NCBI GenBank assembly: GCA_002279005.1
Contig: NCJS01000005.1
Span: forward strand, 1-36,102
DNA: 36,102 nt
Origin: Idiomarina sp. 34-48-12
Lineage (GTDB): Bacteria; Pseudomonadota; Gammaproteobacteria; Enterobacterales; Alteromonadaceae
Direction of reading: 5' to 3'
Below are positions 17,401 to 26,373 of this stretch, one piece after another; position 1 is the first letter of the stretch, and each line of letters begins with the position of its first letter. The notes beneath the pieces were generated by a model, which made no database searches, was not told the DNA's origin, and saw only the letters and a list, made by a program, of their open reading frames with translations. The translations under genes were made by a program, and so were the position numbers.

Positions 17401-18525
17401 ATGGTTGATAAGAAATTGACAGGCGCCGGTTTGCGCGGCCAAGTAGCAGGCGAAACAGCACTATGTACCGTTGGCAAAAGCGGTTCAGGTTTAACTTATT
17501 ATGGTTACGATATTAAAGAATTAGCTGACAAAGTGAGCTTTGAAGAAGTCGCTTACTTATTGTCGCAGGGCGAGTTGCCAACCAAAGAGCAATTGGCTGA
17601 GTATAAAGCACGCCTGAAGAAGCAGCGTGGTTTGCCGCAAGAGTTAAAGGATGTGCTTGAGCGCATTCCTGCTGATGCGCATCCAATGGATGTAATGCGT
17701 ACCGGTTGTTCGTTCTTAGGTAACATTGAGCCAGAAGATGATTTCAGCCAAGCGGATGCAAAAATTGAGCGCATGTTGGCAGCGTTCCCGAGCATTTTGC
17801 TGTACTGGTATCGTTTTAGCCATGAAGGCAAGCGCATTGAAACGCAAACTGACGATGACTCAATTGGCGCACATTTCTTGCACTTGTTGCATGATAAAGC
17901 ACCATCGAAGTTGCACACTGATGTAATGAACACCTCGCTGATTCTTTATGCAGAGCACGAGTTTAACGCATCAACCTTTACTGCGCGCGTTTGTGCATCA
18001 ACCTTGTCCGACATCTTCTCGTGCGTAACTGGCGCTATTGGTTCATTGCGTGGGCCGTTGCACGGTGGTGCGAACGAAGCGGCGATGGAATTGATCGAAA
18101 ACATGAAAGACGCTGACGATGCTGAGAAGACGTTGATGGGCATGCTTGAGCGCAAAGAGAAGATCATGGGCTTTGGTCATGCGATTTATCGTGAATTTGA
18201 CCCACGCAACGACATCATCAAAGAATGGTCTGAGAAGCTCTCGCAAGAGTTCGGCGACAGCCGTTTGTATGATGTGTCTGTACGTTGTGAAGAAGTGATG
18301 TGGCGTGAGAAGAAATTATTCCCGAACGCTGACTTCTTCCATGCTTCGGCTTATCACTACATGGGCATTCCTACCAAATTGTTCACGCCTATCTTTGTGA
18401 TGTCGCGTGTTACTGGCTGGACTGCGCACGTGAAAGAGCAGCGCGCGAATAACCGTATCATTCGTCCAAGTGCGGATTACACGGGGCCAGCGCCGCGTCC
18501 AGTACCTGCTTTGGAAGACCGCTAA
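17401..18525 (+). CDS. prpC: 2-methylcitrate synthase
   Basis: Condenses propionyl-CoA with oxaloacetate to 2-methylcitrate. The 374-aa length is that of the short PrpC/citrate synthase II type rather than the 430-aa GltA type. Active-site blocks are visible: GPLHGGANEAAMELIE (catalytic His), GFGHAIYREFDPR (second His and Arg) and the C-terminal Asp region NADFFHASAYHYMGIP. The ATG at 17401 follows AAGGAG. It is separated from prpB by 111 bases with an inverted repeat and followed by an intrinsic terminator-like hairpin before acnD. Confidence 0.95.
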   Translation: MVDKKLTGAGLRGQVAGETALCTVGKSGSGLTYYGYDIKELADKVSFEEVAYLLSQGELPTKEQLAEYKARLKKQRGLPQELKDVLERIPADAHPMDVMRTGCSFLGNIEPEDDFSQADAKIERMLAAFPSILLYWYRFSHEGKRIETQTDDDSIGAHFLHLLHDKAPSKLHTDVMNTSLILYAEHEFNASTFTARVCASTLSDIFSCVTGAIGSLRGPLHGGANEAAMELIENMKDADDAEKTLMGMLERKEKIMGFGHAIYREFDPRNDIIKEWSEKLSQEFGDSRLYDVSVRCEEVMWREKKLFPNADFFHASAYHYMGIPTKLFTPIFVMSRVTGWTAHVKEQRANNRIIRPSADYTGPAPRPVPALEDR

Positions 18526-18536
18526 GCAGATGAAAG

Positions 18537-18560
18537 AGAGGCACTTCGGTGCCTCTTTTT
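18537..18560 (+). terminator. Intrinsic terminator between prpC and acnD
   Basis: AGAGGCAC (18537-18544), a TTCG tetraloop, GTGCCTCT (18549-18556) and a T-run to 18560 make a textbook rho-independent terminator 12 bases after the prpC stop. It lies inside the presumed operon, so read-through or a separate promoter is needed for acnD-prpF. Confidence 0.85.
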
Positions 18561-18604
18561 GGCTTTCCGATTGAAAACACTGATGTTAATGAAGGGGCAT
18601 AGCC

Positions 18605-21199
18605 ATGAATACCGAATTTCGTAAACCGCTCCCGGGCACTACGCTACAATATTATGATACGCGTGCCGCGGTAGAAGCGATAAAGCCAGGCGCTTATGAC
18701 AGCCTACCATACACCTCAAAAATTTTAGCTGAACAGTTAGTGCGTCGCTGTAATCCGGAAGATTTAACAGCCTGTTTAACGCAAATTGTTGAGCGCAAAC
18801 GCGACTTAGACTTTCCATGGTATCCAGCGCGCGTGGTTTGCCACGATATCCTCGGTCAAACAGCATTAGTTGACTTGGCAGGCTTACGTGATGCCATTGC
18901 TGCTAAAGGCGGCGACCCAGCCAAGGTAAACCCAGTCGTTCCAACACAGTTAATTGTGGATCACTCGTTGGCGGTTGAGCATGCGGGCTTTGAGAAAGAC
19001 GCGTTTGAAAAGAACCGTAACATTGAAGATCGTCGTAACGACGACCGATTCCACTTCATCAACTGGACGAAAACTGCGTTCAAAAACGTGGATGTGATTC
19101 CGCCGGGTAACGGCATCATGCACCAAATTAACCTAGAGAAAATGTCTCCGGTAGTGCAGGTTCGTGACAATGTCGCATTCCCTGATACCTGTGTAGGTAC
19201 CGACAGCCATACCCCAATGGTTGATGCATTGGGCGTTATTTCAGTCGGCGTTGGTGGTTTAGAAGCGGAAAGCGTGATGCTTGGTCGTGCTTCGTACATG
19301 CGCCTGCCAGATATCATCGGTGTTGAATTAACCGGTAAATTGAAGCCGGGTATCACCGGTACAGACTTGGTGCTCGCTATCACACACTTCTTGCGTAAAG
19401 AGCGTGTGGTTGGTGCGTATTTGGAGTTCTACGGCGAAGGCGCTGATGCGTTGTCAGTTGGTGACCGTGCAACGATTTCTAACATGACACCAGAATACGG
19501 CGCAACCGCTGCGATGTTCTACATCGATCAACAGACAATTGATTATTTGAAGTTAACGGGGCGTGACGACAAACAAGTCGAGCTGGTTGAGAAGTATGCT
19601 AAGCACACTGGCTTATGGGCTGACAGTATGAAAGGCGCTGAATACGAGCGTGTATTAACGTTTGATTTGTCAAAAGTTGAACGTAACTTAGCCGGGCCTT
19701 CGAATCCGCACGCTTTATTGCCAGCGGCTGAGCTAAGCTCGCGTGGCATTGCGAAGCATATTGAGCAGCCAGAGAATGGCCTCATGCCTGACGGTGCCGT
19801 GATCATTGCGGCGATTACGAGCTGTACCAACACCAGTAATCCGCGCAACATGATTGCCGCGGGCTTGATTGCCCGTAACGCAAATAAACTCGGTTTAACC
19901 CGTAAACCATGGGTGAAAACTTCATTGGCGCCGGGTTCGAAAACCGTCAAAATGTACCTCGAAGACGCCAACTTGCTGCCGGAACTTGAGAATTTAGGGT
20001 TTGGTGTGGTTGGTTTCGCGTGTACGACTTGTAACGGAATGAGTGGTGCGCTAGATCCGAAAATTCAGAAAGAAATTATCGATCGCGACTTGTTCTCAAC
20101 CGCGGTGCTTTCAGGTAACCGTAACTTCGATGGTCGTATTCATCCGTATGCGAAGCAAGCGTTCTTAGCATCACCGCCATTGGTTGTTGCTTACGCCATT
20201 GCGGGTACCATTCGCTTCGATATCGAAAAAGACGTATTAGGTTTTGACCCAGACGGTAATCCAGTTACTTTGAAAGATATCTGGCCAAGTGACGAAGAAA
20301 TTGATGCGATTGTGAAACAAGCGGTGAAGCCAGAGCAGTTCCGCACGGTGTATGACCCAATGTTTAGCATTGATGTGGACTACGGTGAGAAAACCGATCC
20401 GCTCTACAGCTGGCGTCCGCAAAGTACTTACATTCGCCGTCCGCCATACTGGGAAGGCTCATTTGCCTCAGCAAATAGCTTGAAAGGTTTGCGTCCGTTA
20501 GCGGTACTTGGTGACAACATCACTACCGATCACTTATCGCCTTCAAACGCAATTTTGGCTGACAGTGCGGCTGGCGAGTACTTGGCAAAAATGGGCTTAC
20601 CAGAAGAAGATTTCAATAGCTACGCGACGCATCGAGGTGATCACCTGACAGCACAACGTGCAACATTCGCCAACCCGAAACTATTTAACGAAATGGTGTT
20701 GGACGATAACGGCGAGGTGATTCAAGGCTCTTTGGCGCGTGTTGAACCAGAAGGCAAAGTCATGCGCATGTGGGAAGCCATTGAAATCTACATGGAACGC
20801 AAGCAACCGTTGATTATTATGGCGGGTGCTGATTACGGCCAAGGTTCGTCACGTGATTGGGCTGCGAAAGGCGTACGTTTAGCTGGCGTTGAATGTATTG
20901 TTGCCGAAGGCTTCGAGCGTATTCACCGTACCAACCTGATTGGTATGGGTGTATTACCGCTTGAATTTGAAGCAGGCACCACACGTAAAACCTTAAATAT
21001 TGACGGTACCGAAACCTTTGATGTTGAGGGTGACGTGAAGCCTGGCGCAGTGATGACGTTAGTGATTCATCGTGCCGACGGTGAAACCATTAAAGTACCA
21101 ACTAAGTGCCGCTTGGATACCGCCGAAGAAGTGTCAATTTACTCGGCAGGCGGTGTTTTGCAACGCTTTGCACAAGACTTCCTAGCGGGTGAGGTGTAA
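18605..21199 (+). CDS. acnD: Fe/S-dependent 2-methylcitrate dehydratase
   Basis: Dehydrates 2-methylcitrate; with PrpF it replaces PrpD. The 864-aa protein has the aconitase layout: an N-terminal domain with DHSLAV and the GTDSHTPMV loop, [4Fe-4S] ligands at about Cys407 (ITSCTNTSNP), Cys473 and Cys476 (ACTTCNGMSG), and a C-terminal swivel domain with GDNITTDHLSPSNAI and GADYGQGSSRDWAAKG. The gene is called AcnD rather than AcnA because it lies between prpC and prpF. GAAGGGG precedes the ATG, and prpF begins five bases after its stop. Confidence 0.95.
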   Translation: MNTEFRKPLPGTTLQYYDTRAAVEAIKPGAYDSLPYTSKILAEQLVRRCNPEDLTACLTQIVERKRDLDFPWYPARVVCHDILGQTALVDLAGLRDAIAAKGGDPAKVNPVVPTQLIVDHSLAVEHAGFEKDAFEKNRNIEDRRNDDRFHFINWTKTAFKNVDVIPPGNGIMHQINLEKMSPVVQVRDNVAFPDTCVGTDSHTPMVDALGVISVGVGGLEAESVMLGRASYMRLPDIIGVELTGKLKPGITGTDLVLAITHFLRKERVVGAYLEFYGEGADALSVGDRATISNMTPEYGATAAMFYIDQQTIDYLKLTGRDDKQVELVEKYAKHTGLWADSMKGAEYERVLTFDLSKVERNLAGPSNPHALLPAAELSSRGIAKHIEQPENGLMPDGAVIIAAITSCTNTSNPRNMIAAGLIARNANKLGLTRKPWVKTSLAPGSKTVKMYLEDANLLPELENLGFGVVGFACTTCNGMSGALDPKIQKEIIDRDLFSTAVLSGNRNFDGRIHPYAKQAFLASPPLVVAYAIAGTIRFDIEKDVLGFDPDGNPVTLKDIWPSDEEIDAIVKQAVKPEQFRTVYDPMFSIDVDYGEKTDPLYSWRPQSTYIRRPPYWEGSFASANSLKGLRPLAVLGDNITTDHLSPSNAILADSAAGEYLAKMGLPEEDFNSYATHRGDHLTAQRATFANPKLFNEMVLDDNGEVIQGSLARVEPEGKVMRMWEAIEIYMERKQPLIIMAGADYGQGSSRDWAAKGVRLAGVECIVAEGFERIHRTNLIGMGVLPLEFEAGTTRKTLNIDGTETFDVEGDVKPGAVMTLVIHRADGETIKVPTKCRLDTAEEVSIYSAGGVLQRFAQDFLAGEV

Positions 21200-21204
21200 T
21201 CGCT

Positions 21205-22401
21205 ATGGTTTTCCCTCCACAACTAAAAATTGCCGCCACGTACATGCGTGGCGGCACCTCAAAAGGGGTGTTTTTCAAACTTGATGACTTGCCGCAAGCT
21301 GCACAAACACCGGGGCCGGCGCGAGATAAACTCTTATTACGTGTGATTGGAAGCCCAGATCCGTATGGCAAACACACCGACGGCATGGGCGGCGCTACAT
21401 CAAGCACCAGTAAAACGGTGATTCTGTCGCGTAGTTCGCGTGCTGACCATGATGTGGATTATTTATTTGGCCAAGTGTCGATTGATAAACCATTTATTGA
21501 TTGGAGCGGTAACTGCGGCAACTTAACCGCAGCGGTTGGTTCGTTTGCCATTAGTAATGGGTTGGTTGATGCCTCGCGCATTCCAGATAACGGCACCTGT
21601 GTGGTGCGTATTTGGCAAGCGAATATTCAGAAAACCATTATTGCGCATGTGCCAATTACGAACGGTGAAGTACAAGAAACCGGTGACTTTGAGTTGGACG
21701 GTGTGACCTTCTCAGCAGCCGAAGTACAGGTTGAGTTTATGGATCCAGCTTCAGATGAAGACGCTGATGAGAACGGAAAGAGCAGTTCCATGTTCCCAAC
21801 CGGAAACGTCGTTGATGAATTCGAAGTACCTGGTTTTGGTAAGTTACAGGCAACTTTCATTGATGCCGGCATTCCGACGATTTTTGTGAATGCGACTGAT
21901 ATTGGCTACACCGGTACTGAGTTGCAAGGCGCTATCAACGAAAACGCCGACGCACTGTTGAAGTTTGAAACTCTGCGTGCGCATGGTGCGTTGAAGATGG
22001 GCTTAATTGCATCGCTTGATGAAGCGGCTTCACGCCAGCATACACCGAAGATTGCGTTTGTTGCGCCGCCGGCTGATTACGTGTCATCGAGTGGTAAAGC
22101 CATCAACGCAGCTGATATCGACGTATTGGTTCGAGCCATGTCGATGGGCAAATTACACCATGCCATGATGGGTACGGCAGCGGTCGCCATCGCTACCGCA
22201 GCAGCAGTACCAGGCACGTTAGTGAACTTGGCAGCTGGTGGTGGTGATCGTAACCAAGTGGTCTTTGGTCATCCGTCAGGCACCTTGCGTGTTGGTGCCG
22301 AAGCCAAGCAAGTGAACGGTGAATGGACGGTTACGAAGGCGATTATGAGCCGCAGTGCCCGTGTACTCATGGAAGGTTGGGTACGCGTACCACAAGACTA
22401 G
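21205..22401 (+). CDS. prpF: 2-methylaconitate cis-trans isomerase
   Basis: Isomerises the AcnD product so that an aconitase can rehydrate it to 2-methylisocitrate. The 398-aa protein begins with the family hallmark YMRGGTSKGVFFK (catalytic Lys region) and repeats the DAP-epimerase-like fold in two halves, with DWSGNCGNLTAAVG containing the active-site Cys region in the first and the DAGIPTIFVNA strand in the second. GAGGTG lies before the ATG. Its TAG stop shares a CTAG with the stop of the convergent parE toxin gene. Confidence 0.95.
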   Translation: MVFPPQLKIAATYMRGGTSKGVFFKLDDLPQAAQTPGPARDKLLLRVIGSPDPYGKHTDGMGGATSSTSKTVILSRSSRADHDVDYLFGQVSIDKPFIDWSGNCGNLTAAVGSFAISNGLVDASRIPDNGTCVVRIWQANIQKTIIAHVPITNGEVQETGDFELDGVTFSAAEVQVEFMDPASDEDADENGKSSSMFPTGNVVDEFEVPGFGKLQATFIDAGIPTIFVNATDIGYTGTELQGAINENADALLKFETLRAHGALKMGLIASLDEAASRQHTPKIAFVAPPADYVSSSGKAINAADIDVLVRAMSMGKLHHAMMGTAAVAIATAAAVPGTLVNLAAGGGDRNQVVFGHPSGTLRVGAEAKQVNGEWTVTKAIMSRSARVLMEGWVRVPQD

Positions 22402-22700
22402 AGCCACGTTTCTAAATCTTGACCGCCAAGGATGGCGATGATTTCTACTATGGTTCCATTACCCATCGATTCGTTGATACGATAATAGATGCTATCAACA
22501 CCGCATATGCCGCGCCGATAACCCTGACGAACTTCATTAACAGCCGGAAACTGAAAAGGATTCTCGGCGATACGTTCGAAGGTCTCGAAAAATTTATAGA
22601 AATAGTCATCGGCAGCTTGTTCACCGAAAGTTGATAGACCATACGCGTATATTCGTCGTAGATCTTCCTTGGCCGCATTGGATAGCTTGTATGAAGCCAT
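22398..22700 (-). CDS. parE: ParE/RelE-superfamily toxin
   Basis: The 100-aa protein has the ParE pattern: YKLSNAAKEDLRRIYAYGLSTFGEQAADDYF, a pair of helices, then RIAENPFQFPAVNEVRQGYRRGICGVDSIYYRI strands and a terminal IVEIIAILGGQD. ParE toxins poison DNA gyrase; that target is family knowledge, not shown here. It starts four bases after the antitoxin stop, an arrangement typical of parDE. The gene is complete, with no frameshift. Confidence 0.9.
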   Translation of the reverse strand: MASYKLSNAAKEDLRRIYAYGLSTFGEQAADDYFYKFFETFERIAENPFQFPAVNEVRQGYRRGICGVDSIYYRINESMGNGTIVEIIAILGGQDLETWL

Positions 22701-22703
22701 CCG

Positions 22704-22934
22704 CTATTTTTTCAGTGCCTGCTTAAACTCATTTAAAATTTCATCTGCCGATTGCTCGGTAAATCCGCTTGTTTCGGCTTGTTGAAGTTTGTAGTTAATT
22801 GCTTCCGCTCGACGCGCACGACGAATTAAATCGTTAATTAATTCACTCTTACTCGCATATTCGCCCGTTACATCAACGTGTTCGCGCAGCCATTGATCGT
22901 TTTGCTCAGTTAACGTAATACTTTGTCGGGTCAT
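22704..22934 (-). CDS. parD: ParD-family antitoxin
   Basis: This 76-aa protein begins with a ribbon-helix-helix DNA-binding segment (MTRQSITLTEQNDQWLREHV and ASKSELINDLIRRARR) and ends in a charged toxin-binding tail. It would neutralise the adjacent ParE and repress the operon. AGAGAG lies nine bases before the ATG, and a perfect inverted repeat (22962-22981) lies 27 bases upstream as a likely operator. Confidence 0.9.
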   Translation of the reverse strand: MTRQSITLTEQNDQWLREHVDVTGEYASKSELINDLIRRARRAEAINYKLQQAETSGFTEQSADEILNEFKQALKK

Positions 22935-22961
22935 TTTTAAGGACTCTCTTTAATGCTGCCT

Positions 22962-22981
22962 GTGGTGTAAATATACACCAC
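22962..22981. promoter_or_regulatory. Palindromic operator upstream of parD
   Basis: GTGGTGTA-AATA-TACACCAC gives perfect 8-bp arms around a 4-base centre, 27 bases ahead of the ParD start. Ribbon-helix-helix antitoxins usually autoregulate through such dyads, so this is the likely ParD binding site. Confidence 0.65.
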
Positions 22982-23088
22982 GAGAATGAAAATGCTAGTG
23001 AGCAATATCGTCTTTTGTTTCATGATTTGTCTTACAGTCTGGTAAACTGCGCGGGTAAATTCAGTGAAATTAAGGTGATTTTTTATCC

Positions 23089-24042
23089 ATGCAGCCAAAC
23101 CCATCCAATCAACAGCGTGAAGCGGTTCGCTTAAATAAGTTCATTAGCGAAAGCGGCATGTGTTCGCGTCGCGAAGCGGATCGATTCATTGAGCAAGGAC
23201 AGGTTACTTTGAATGGCCGTAAAGCGGTGGTTGGCGATAAAGTTGGTGCTGGTGACGAAGTTCGAGTCAATGGCCGCTTGGTGGCGGCGCAGAATAAAGA
23301 AAAATTTGTTTTTATTGCACTCAATAAGCCGGTTGGTGTGGTGAGCACAACCGATTCAGCCGAGCGTAACAACATTCAGAAGTTTGTTGGCCACAAAGAG
23401 CGGATATTCCCGATTGGTCGCTTAGATAAAGACTCACAAGGCCTGATTTTTCTGACTAGCAATGGTGATTTGGTTAATAAGATCTTACGTGCTGGTAATA
23501 AACACGAAAAAGAATATGTGGTAACCGTTCACCGTCCTATTACGCCTGACTTTATTCGTGGCATGGCTAACGGTGTGCCAATTCTTGGCACCATGACGAA
23601 ACGTTGCAAAGTAGAGCAGTTATCGACATTTGTCTTTCGTTTGACGCTAATTGAAGGCATGAACCGTCAGATTCGCCGCATGTGCGAGCATTTTGGTTAC
23701 GAAGTTCGCAAGCTTGAACGTACACGCATCATGAATATTCGTTTGGGTGCGTTGCAGGTTGGGCAGTGGCGTAATTTAACTGAGCGTGAACTCGGTGAAC
23801 TCATGGCCTCAATTGAGCATTCTAGCGGCCTAGCGCCTGAAGGGCATAAGAGTCGTCGGCCGAAACCGCAGCGGCCGCCCGGAGTGGGTGGTGAGCAACG
23901 GCGCGATGCACGCGGACAGCGAACTGGTGCCGGCGCTCGTTCTGAATCGCAGGGTCGAGGCAAGAGAAGTGGCCCCGCTCGTTCAGGGCAAAAACCATCG
24001 AATGGAAATAGCACGCGCAAAAAAGGGTGGCCATATGAATAA
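23089..24042 (+). CDS. rluF: 23S rRNA pseudouridine synthase F
   Basis: The 317-aa enzyme isomerises U2604 (and U2605 in some species) of 23S rRNA by family knowledge. An S4 RNA-binding domain (about residues 14-65, [21 protein letters not shown]) precedes the RsuA-type catalytic domain with [10 protein letters not shown] (Asp at about residue 113), [10 protein letters not shown] and [25 protein letters not shown], which matches RluF rather than RluE or RsuA. The last 60 residues are a Lys/Arg/Gly-rich tail typical of RluF. The ychJ-like gene overlaps its end by 8 bases. Confidence 0.95.
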   Translation: MQPNPSNQQREAVRLNKFISESGMCSRREADRFIEQGQVTLNGRKAVVGDKVGAGDEVRVNGRLVAAQNKEKFVFIALNKPVGVVSTTDSAERNNIQKFVGHKERIFPIGRLDKDSQGLIFLTSNGDLVNKILRAGNKHEKEYVVTVHRPITPDFIRGMANGVPILGTMTKRCKVEQLSTFVFRLTLIEGMNRQIRRMCEHFGYEVRKLERTRIMNIRLGALQVGQWRNLTERELGELMASIEHSSGLAPEGHKSRRPKPQRPPGVGGEQRRDARGQRTGAGARSESQGRGKRSGPARSGQKPSNGNSTRKKGWPYE

Positions 24043-24418
24043 GCTACCCGGTAAAAAATGCCCATGCGGTGGCGGGAAATACGCCAAATGTTGCGAGCCG
24101 TTTCACTTAGGGAAAGCGCTGCCGCGCACACCTGAAGAGCTGATGCGTTCGCGTTACAGTGCCTATGCACGGGGTTTAGCTGATTATGTTGCAGCAAGCT
24201 GGCATCCAAGCACCTTACCTGAGAATTTCTCCTTAGATGACAACCCAGAATGGCTGCAGCTCCAACTGATTGCTACCGGCACGCACGGCAGCCGCGGCTA
24301 TGTACACTTCAAAGCCTACTTTCAAATTGATGAAGATATTGGCGTGATGGAAGAGCAGTCGCATTTTGTACGCGAAAACGGTCGCTGGTATTACTTAGAC
24401 GGTGAAGTGCAGGATTAA
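24035..24418 (+). CDS. YchJ-family SEC-C motif protein
   Basis: The 127-aa protein begins with a SEC-C zinc-binding motif ([12 protein letters not shown]) followed by the YchJ core: [24 protein letters not shown], then a beta-rich NTF2-like half ending [17 protein letters not shown]. coli YchJ has a second C-terminal SEC-C motif that is absent here, so this is the short form. The family's biochemical role is unknown. The start at 24035 is set by the overlap with rluF and by the SEC-C position; upstream in-frame codons are rluF in another frame. Confidence 0.9.
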   Translation: MNKLPGKKCPCGGGKYAKCCEPFHLGKALPRTPEELMRSRYSAYARGLADYVAASWHPSTLPENFSLDDNPEWLQLQLIATGTHGSRGYVHFKAYFQIDEDIGVMEEQSHFVRENGRWYYLDGEVQD

Positions 24419-24444
24419 ATGCGGCACTTCGCTTTAAAAAGCAT

Positions 24445-24473
24445 TTGAACGCAACTTTATTGCTAAATAGACA
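24445..24473 (+). promoter_or_regulatory. Candidate promoter of the duplicated lipoprotein gene
   Basis: TTGAAC (24445-24450) and TAGACA (24468-24473) are 17 bases apart, about 50 bases ahead of the lipoprotein ATG. A second reading, TTGCTA (24460) with TACATT (24482), is possible. The match is fair at best. Confidence 0.35.
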
Positions 24474-24520
24474 AATAGAGCTACATTAAAATTTCAATTC
24501 CAACAAAAAGAAAAGCCACT

Positions 24521-26332
24521 ATGAAGCGTCATTATATTGCTGTTAGTTCTTTAAGCTTAATTGTTTTATCTAGCTGCGCGAGCTGGGAAGAGGAACATCG
24601 GCAAGCTGTTGCGTTGGCGGCTGCTCATCAGTGGAATAAAACTTTAGAACAACACCATACCCAGCCAACAGCGAGTGGACCGAAATGGGAAGTACCAACA
24701 GAGCAAGCTGAAATCTATATCGATTACTTAGAGCAGTTACAAGAGCCAGAAAGTTTGTTGCAGCTGGTAGGCAGCCAAGAATGTACACTTAGCCCACTAA
24801 GCCGCACTTTTGTTGTTCACCAACAATCACCGGAACTTGTTGAACGTCAGCGTCAGAAAACTGCGAAAACAGTCAACGTAGAACAGCGTGTCGATACGGT
24901 GACTATTATTTCCGGTGACTGCCAAAATGGAGAATTAAATGGCCCGGTGACAGCCCTATATACAGATAATTACTACTCTCAAACTGAATATTTTTCTGGT
25001 GAGACGAAGGTTTCTGGTCGAATTGATGGCTTCTTTAAGAGTGGTCAACTTCATGGCGAGGCTCGTGTCATTCAAATTGATCAATCTAATCTGGGAGGCA
25101 CGTGGCGCGAGTCGACGACATTAAATGTTGGCGTGTTCGATAATGGTGCGCAAGTTGGCGCACATGTCACGATTAACGGCGAGGGTGAAACCCAAGTCAT
25201 GACGGTTTCACAGGCTCTTCAAGATAACTATGTACGGATGAACTCATGGATGTCAGGGCAACCAAACACACGTTTTCACATGCTCAATGGCGAGATAGAA
25301 GGGTGGTTAGAGTTTGCTAGCTCGGTTCTGAAGGATGATCCACAGTGCTATCGTCAGGGCGAACAGCAACCAGCTCACGTTTATTGCTACCAAGTGGCAC
25401 CTCAAATTGAGCAACTGGAACCAATAGCGGTTGCTGCCGACTTACCACGCCTCTCTTCTTTTGCTGGCATAGATGACAAGCCAGTTGTCGCAGCAAGTGC
25501 TACTGAAGGTGCGGATCGTAGCAGCATGCCAGCGCAAGGAGTAAGTTGGCGCATACCTCAAATCGGTAAAATAAATTGGCTTAGCCTACCGAATCTCCGA
25601 CAGCTTAATAGTGCGCGTGCTGCGGATTACATGCCGCGAATCCAGCAAATTTTAGCCGGCAATATTGTTCAACATTTGACGCCAACTGCGGGTAACTCAT
25701 GCGTGTTAGATGAGGACACAAAAAGCTATCTGCTCTTTCAACTGAACCAAAATGACTATACGGCGCAGCGAGAGAAGCAACGCCAACGTGGCATGGTTTA
25801 TAGTGATGGACAGCCCAAATTTTCGGTTGCCGAAGGGAATTGCGAGAACGGTAAGTTAGTTGGTGAATTTGTCGTGATGTTTACCTACCCGCAAAAATTC
25901 GAGGTGAATTCATATCGCATGTCGCCTGATATTTATGGCCGCATTGAGGGTCGTTTTGTTGATGGTAAGCTGCATGGTGAAGTGCTGAAAACGTGGTTAT
26001 CACAACAACAGCGCGGTACCATGGCGCCTTCAGAAGTGGCAACCAGTTTAACGACGTATCATCATGGTTTGCGTGACGGTGATGAAATTCAAGTGATTGC
26101 AATACCGCAGATCAGCTCGACAAGACTCATAAAAGTGACGCCGTATCCTGAACAACGCGAACTGGCTGAGATTTGGTTAAACGGCAAGCGTCAGTTTTCA
26201 TCCATGATGCACCTTGGCGTGAATGATGGCTTCGTGACGTATTACGATCCGTCGTTGAACATTGCACCGCAGTGTTTTCGCGATGGCGTTCAGCAAAAAA
26301 ACAATGATTATTGCGAACAGCTCGCGTTTTAA
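24521..26332 (+). CDS. Large hypothetical lipoprotein with two homologous halves
   Basis: The 603-aa precursor has a lipoprotein signal ending in L-S-S-C (Cys19); Ala at +2 predicts outer-membrane sorting. The mature protein holds two copies of one unit of about 200 residues. Unit 1 has cysteines at 88, 134, 276 and 289; unit 2 at 394, 441, 585 and 598. Shared landmarks include RQRQK / REKQRQR, GDCQNGELNGP / GNCENGKLVGE, GRIDGFFKSGQLHGE / GRIEGRFVDGKLHGE and QCYRQG / QCFRDG. The short G-x-F-x-x-G-x-L-H-G-E strands resemble MORN repeats. Units are joined by a low-complexity linker near 300-340. Function unknown. It is transcribed alone and is convergent with selO. Confidence 0.8.
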   Translation: MKRHYIAVSSLSLIVLSSCASWEEEHRQAVALAAAHQWNKTLEQHHTQPTASGPKWEVPTEQAEIYIDYLEQLQEPESLLQLVGSQECTLSPLSRTFVVHQQSPELVERQRQKTAKTVNVEQRVDTVTIISGDCQNGELNGPVTALYTDNYYSQTEYFSGETKVSGRIDGFFKSGQLHGEARVIQIDQSNLGGTWRESTTLNVGVFDNGAQVGAHVTINGEGETQVMTVSQALQDNYVRMNSWMSGQPNTRFHMLNGEIEGWLEFASSVLKDDPQCYRQGEQQPAHVYCYQVAPQIEQLEPIAVAADLPRLSSFAGIDDKPVVAASATEGADRSSMPAQGVSWRIPQIGKINWLSLPNLRQLNSARAADYMPRIQQILAGNIVQHLTPTAGNSCVLDEDTKSYLLFQLNQNDYTAQREKQRQRGMVYSDGQPKFSVAEGNCENGKLVGEFVVMFTYPQKFEVNSYRMSPDIYGRIEGRFVDGKLHGEVLKTWLSQQQRGTMAPSEVATSLTTYHHGLRDGDEIQVIAIPQISSTRLIKVTPYPEQRELAEIWLNGKRQFSSMMHLGVNDGFVTYYDPSLNIAPQCFRDGVQQKNNDYCEQLAF

Positions 26333-26334
26333 AG

Positions 26335-26373
26335 GCCTGATCTAGGTGCCTGATCTAGGTGCCTGATCTAGGT
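26335..26373. repeat. 13-bp tandem repeat, three units, over the selO stop
   Basis: Three identical copies of GCCTGATCTAGGT lie at 26335-26347, 26348-26360 and 26361-26373, followed by a partial GCC. The array fills the gap between the lipoprotein stop and the convergent selO gene, and the selO TAG stop sits inside the third copy. Confidence 0.95.
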
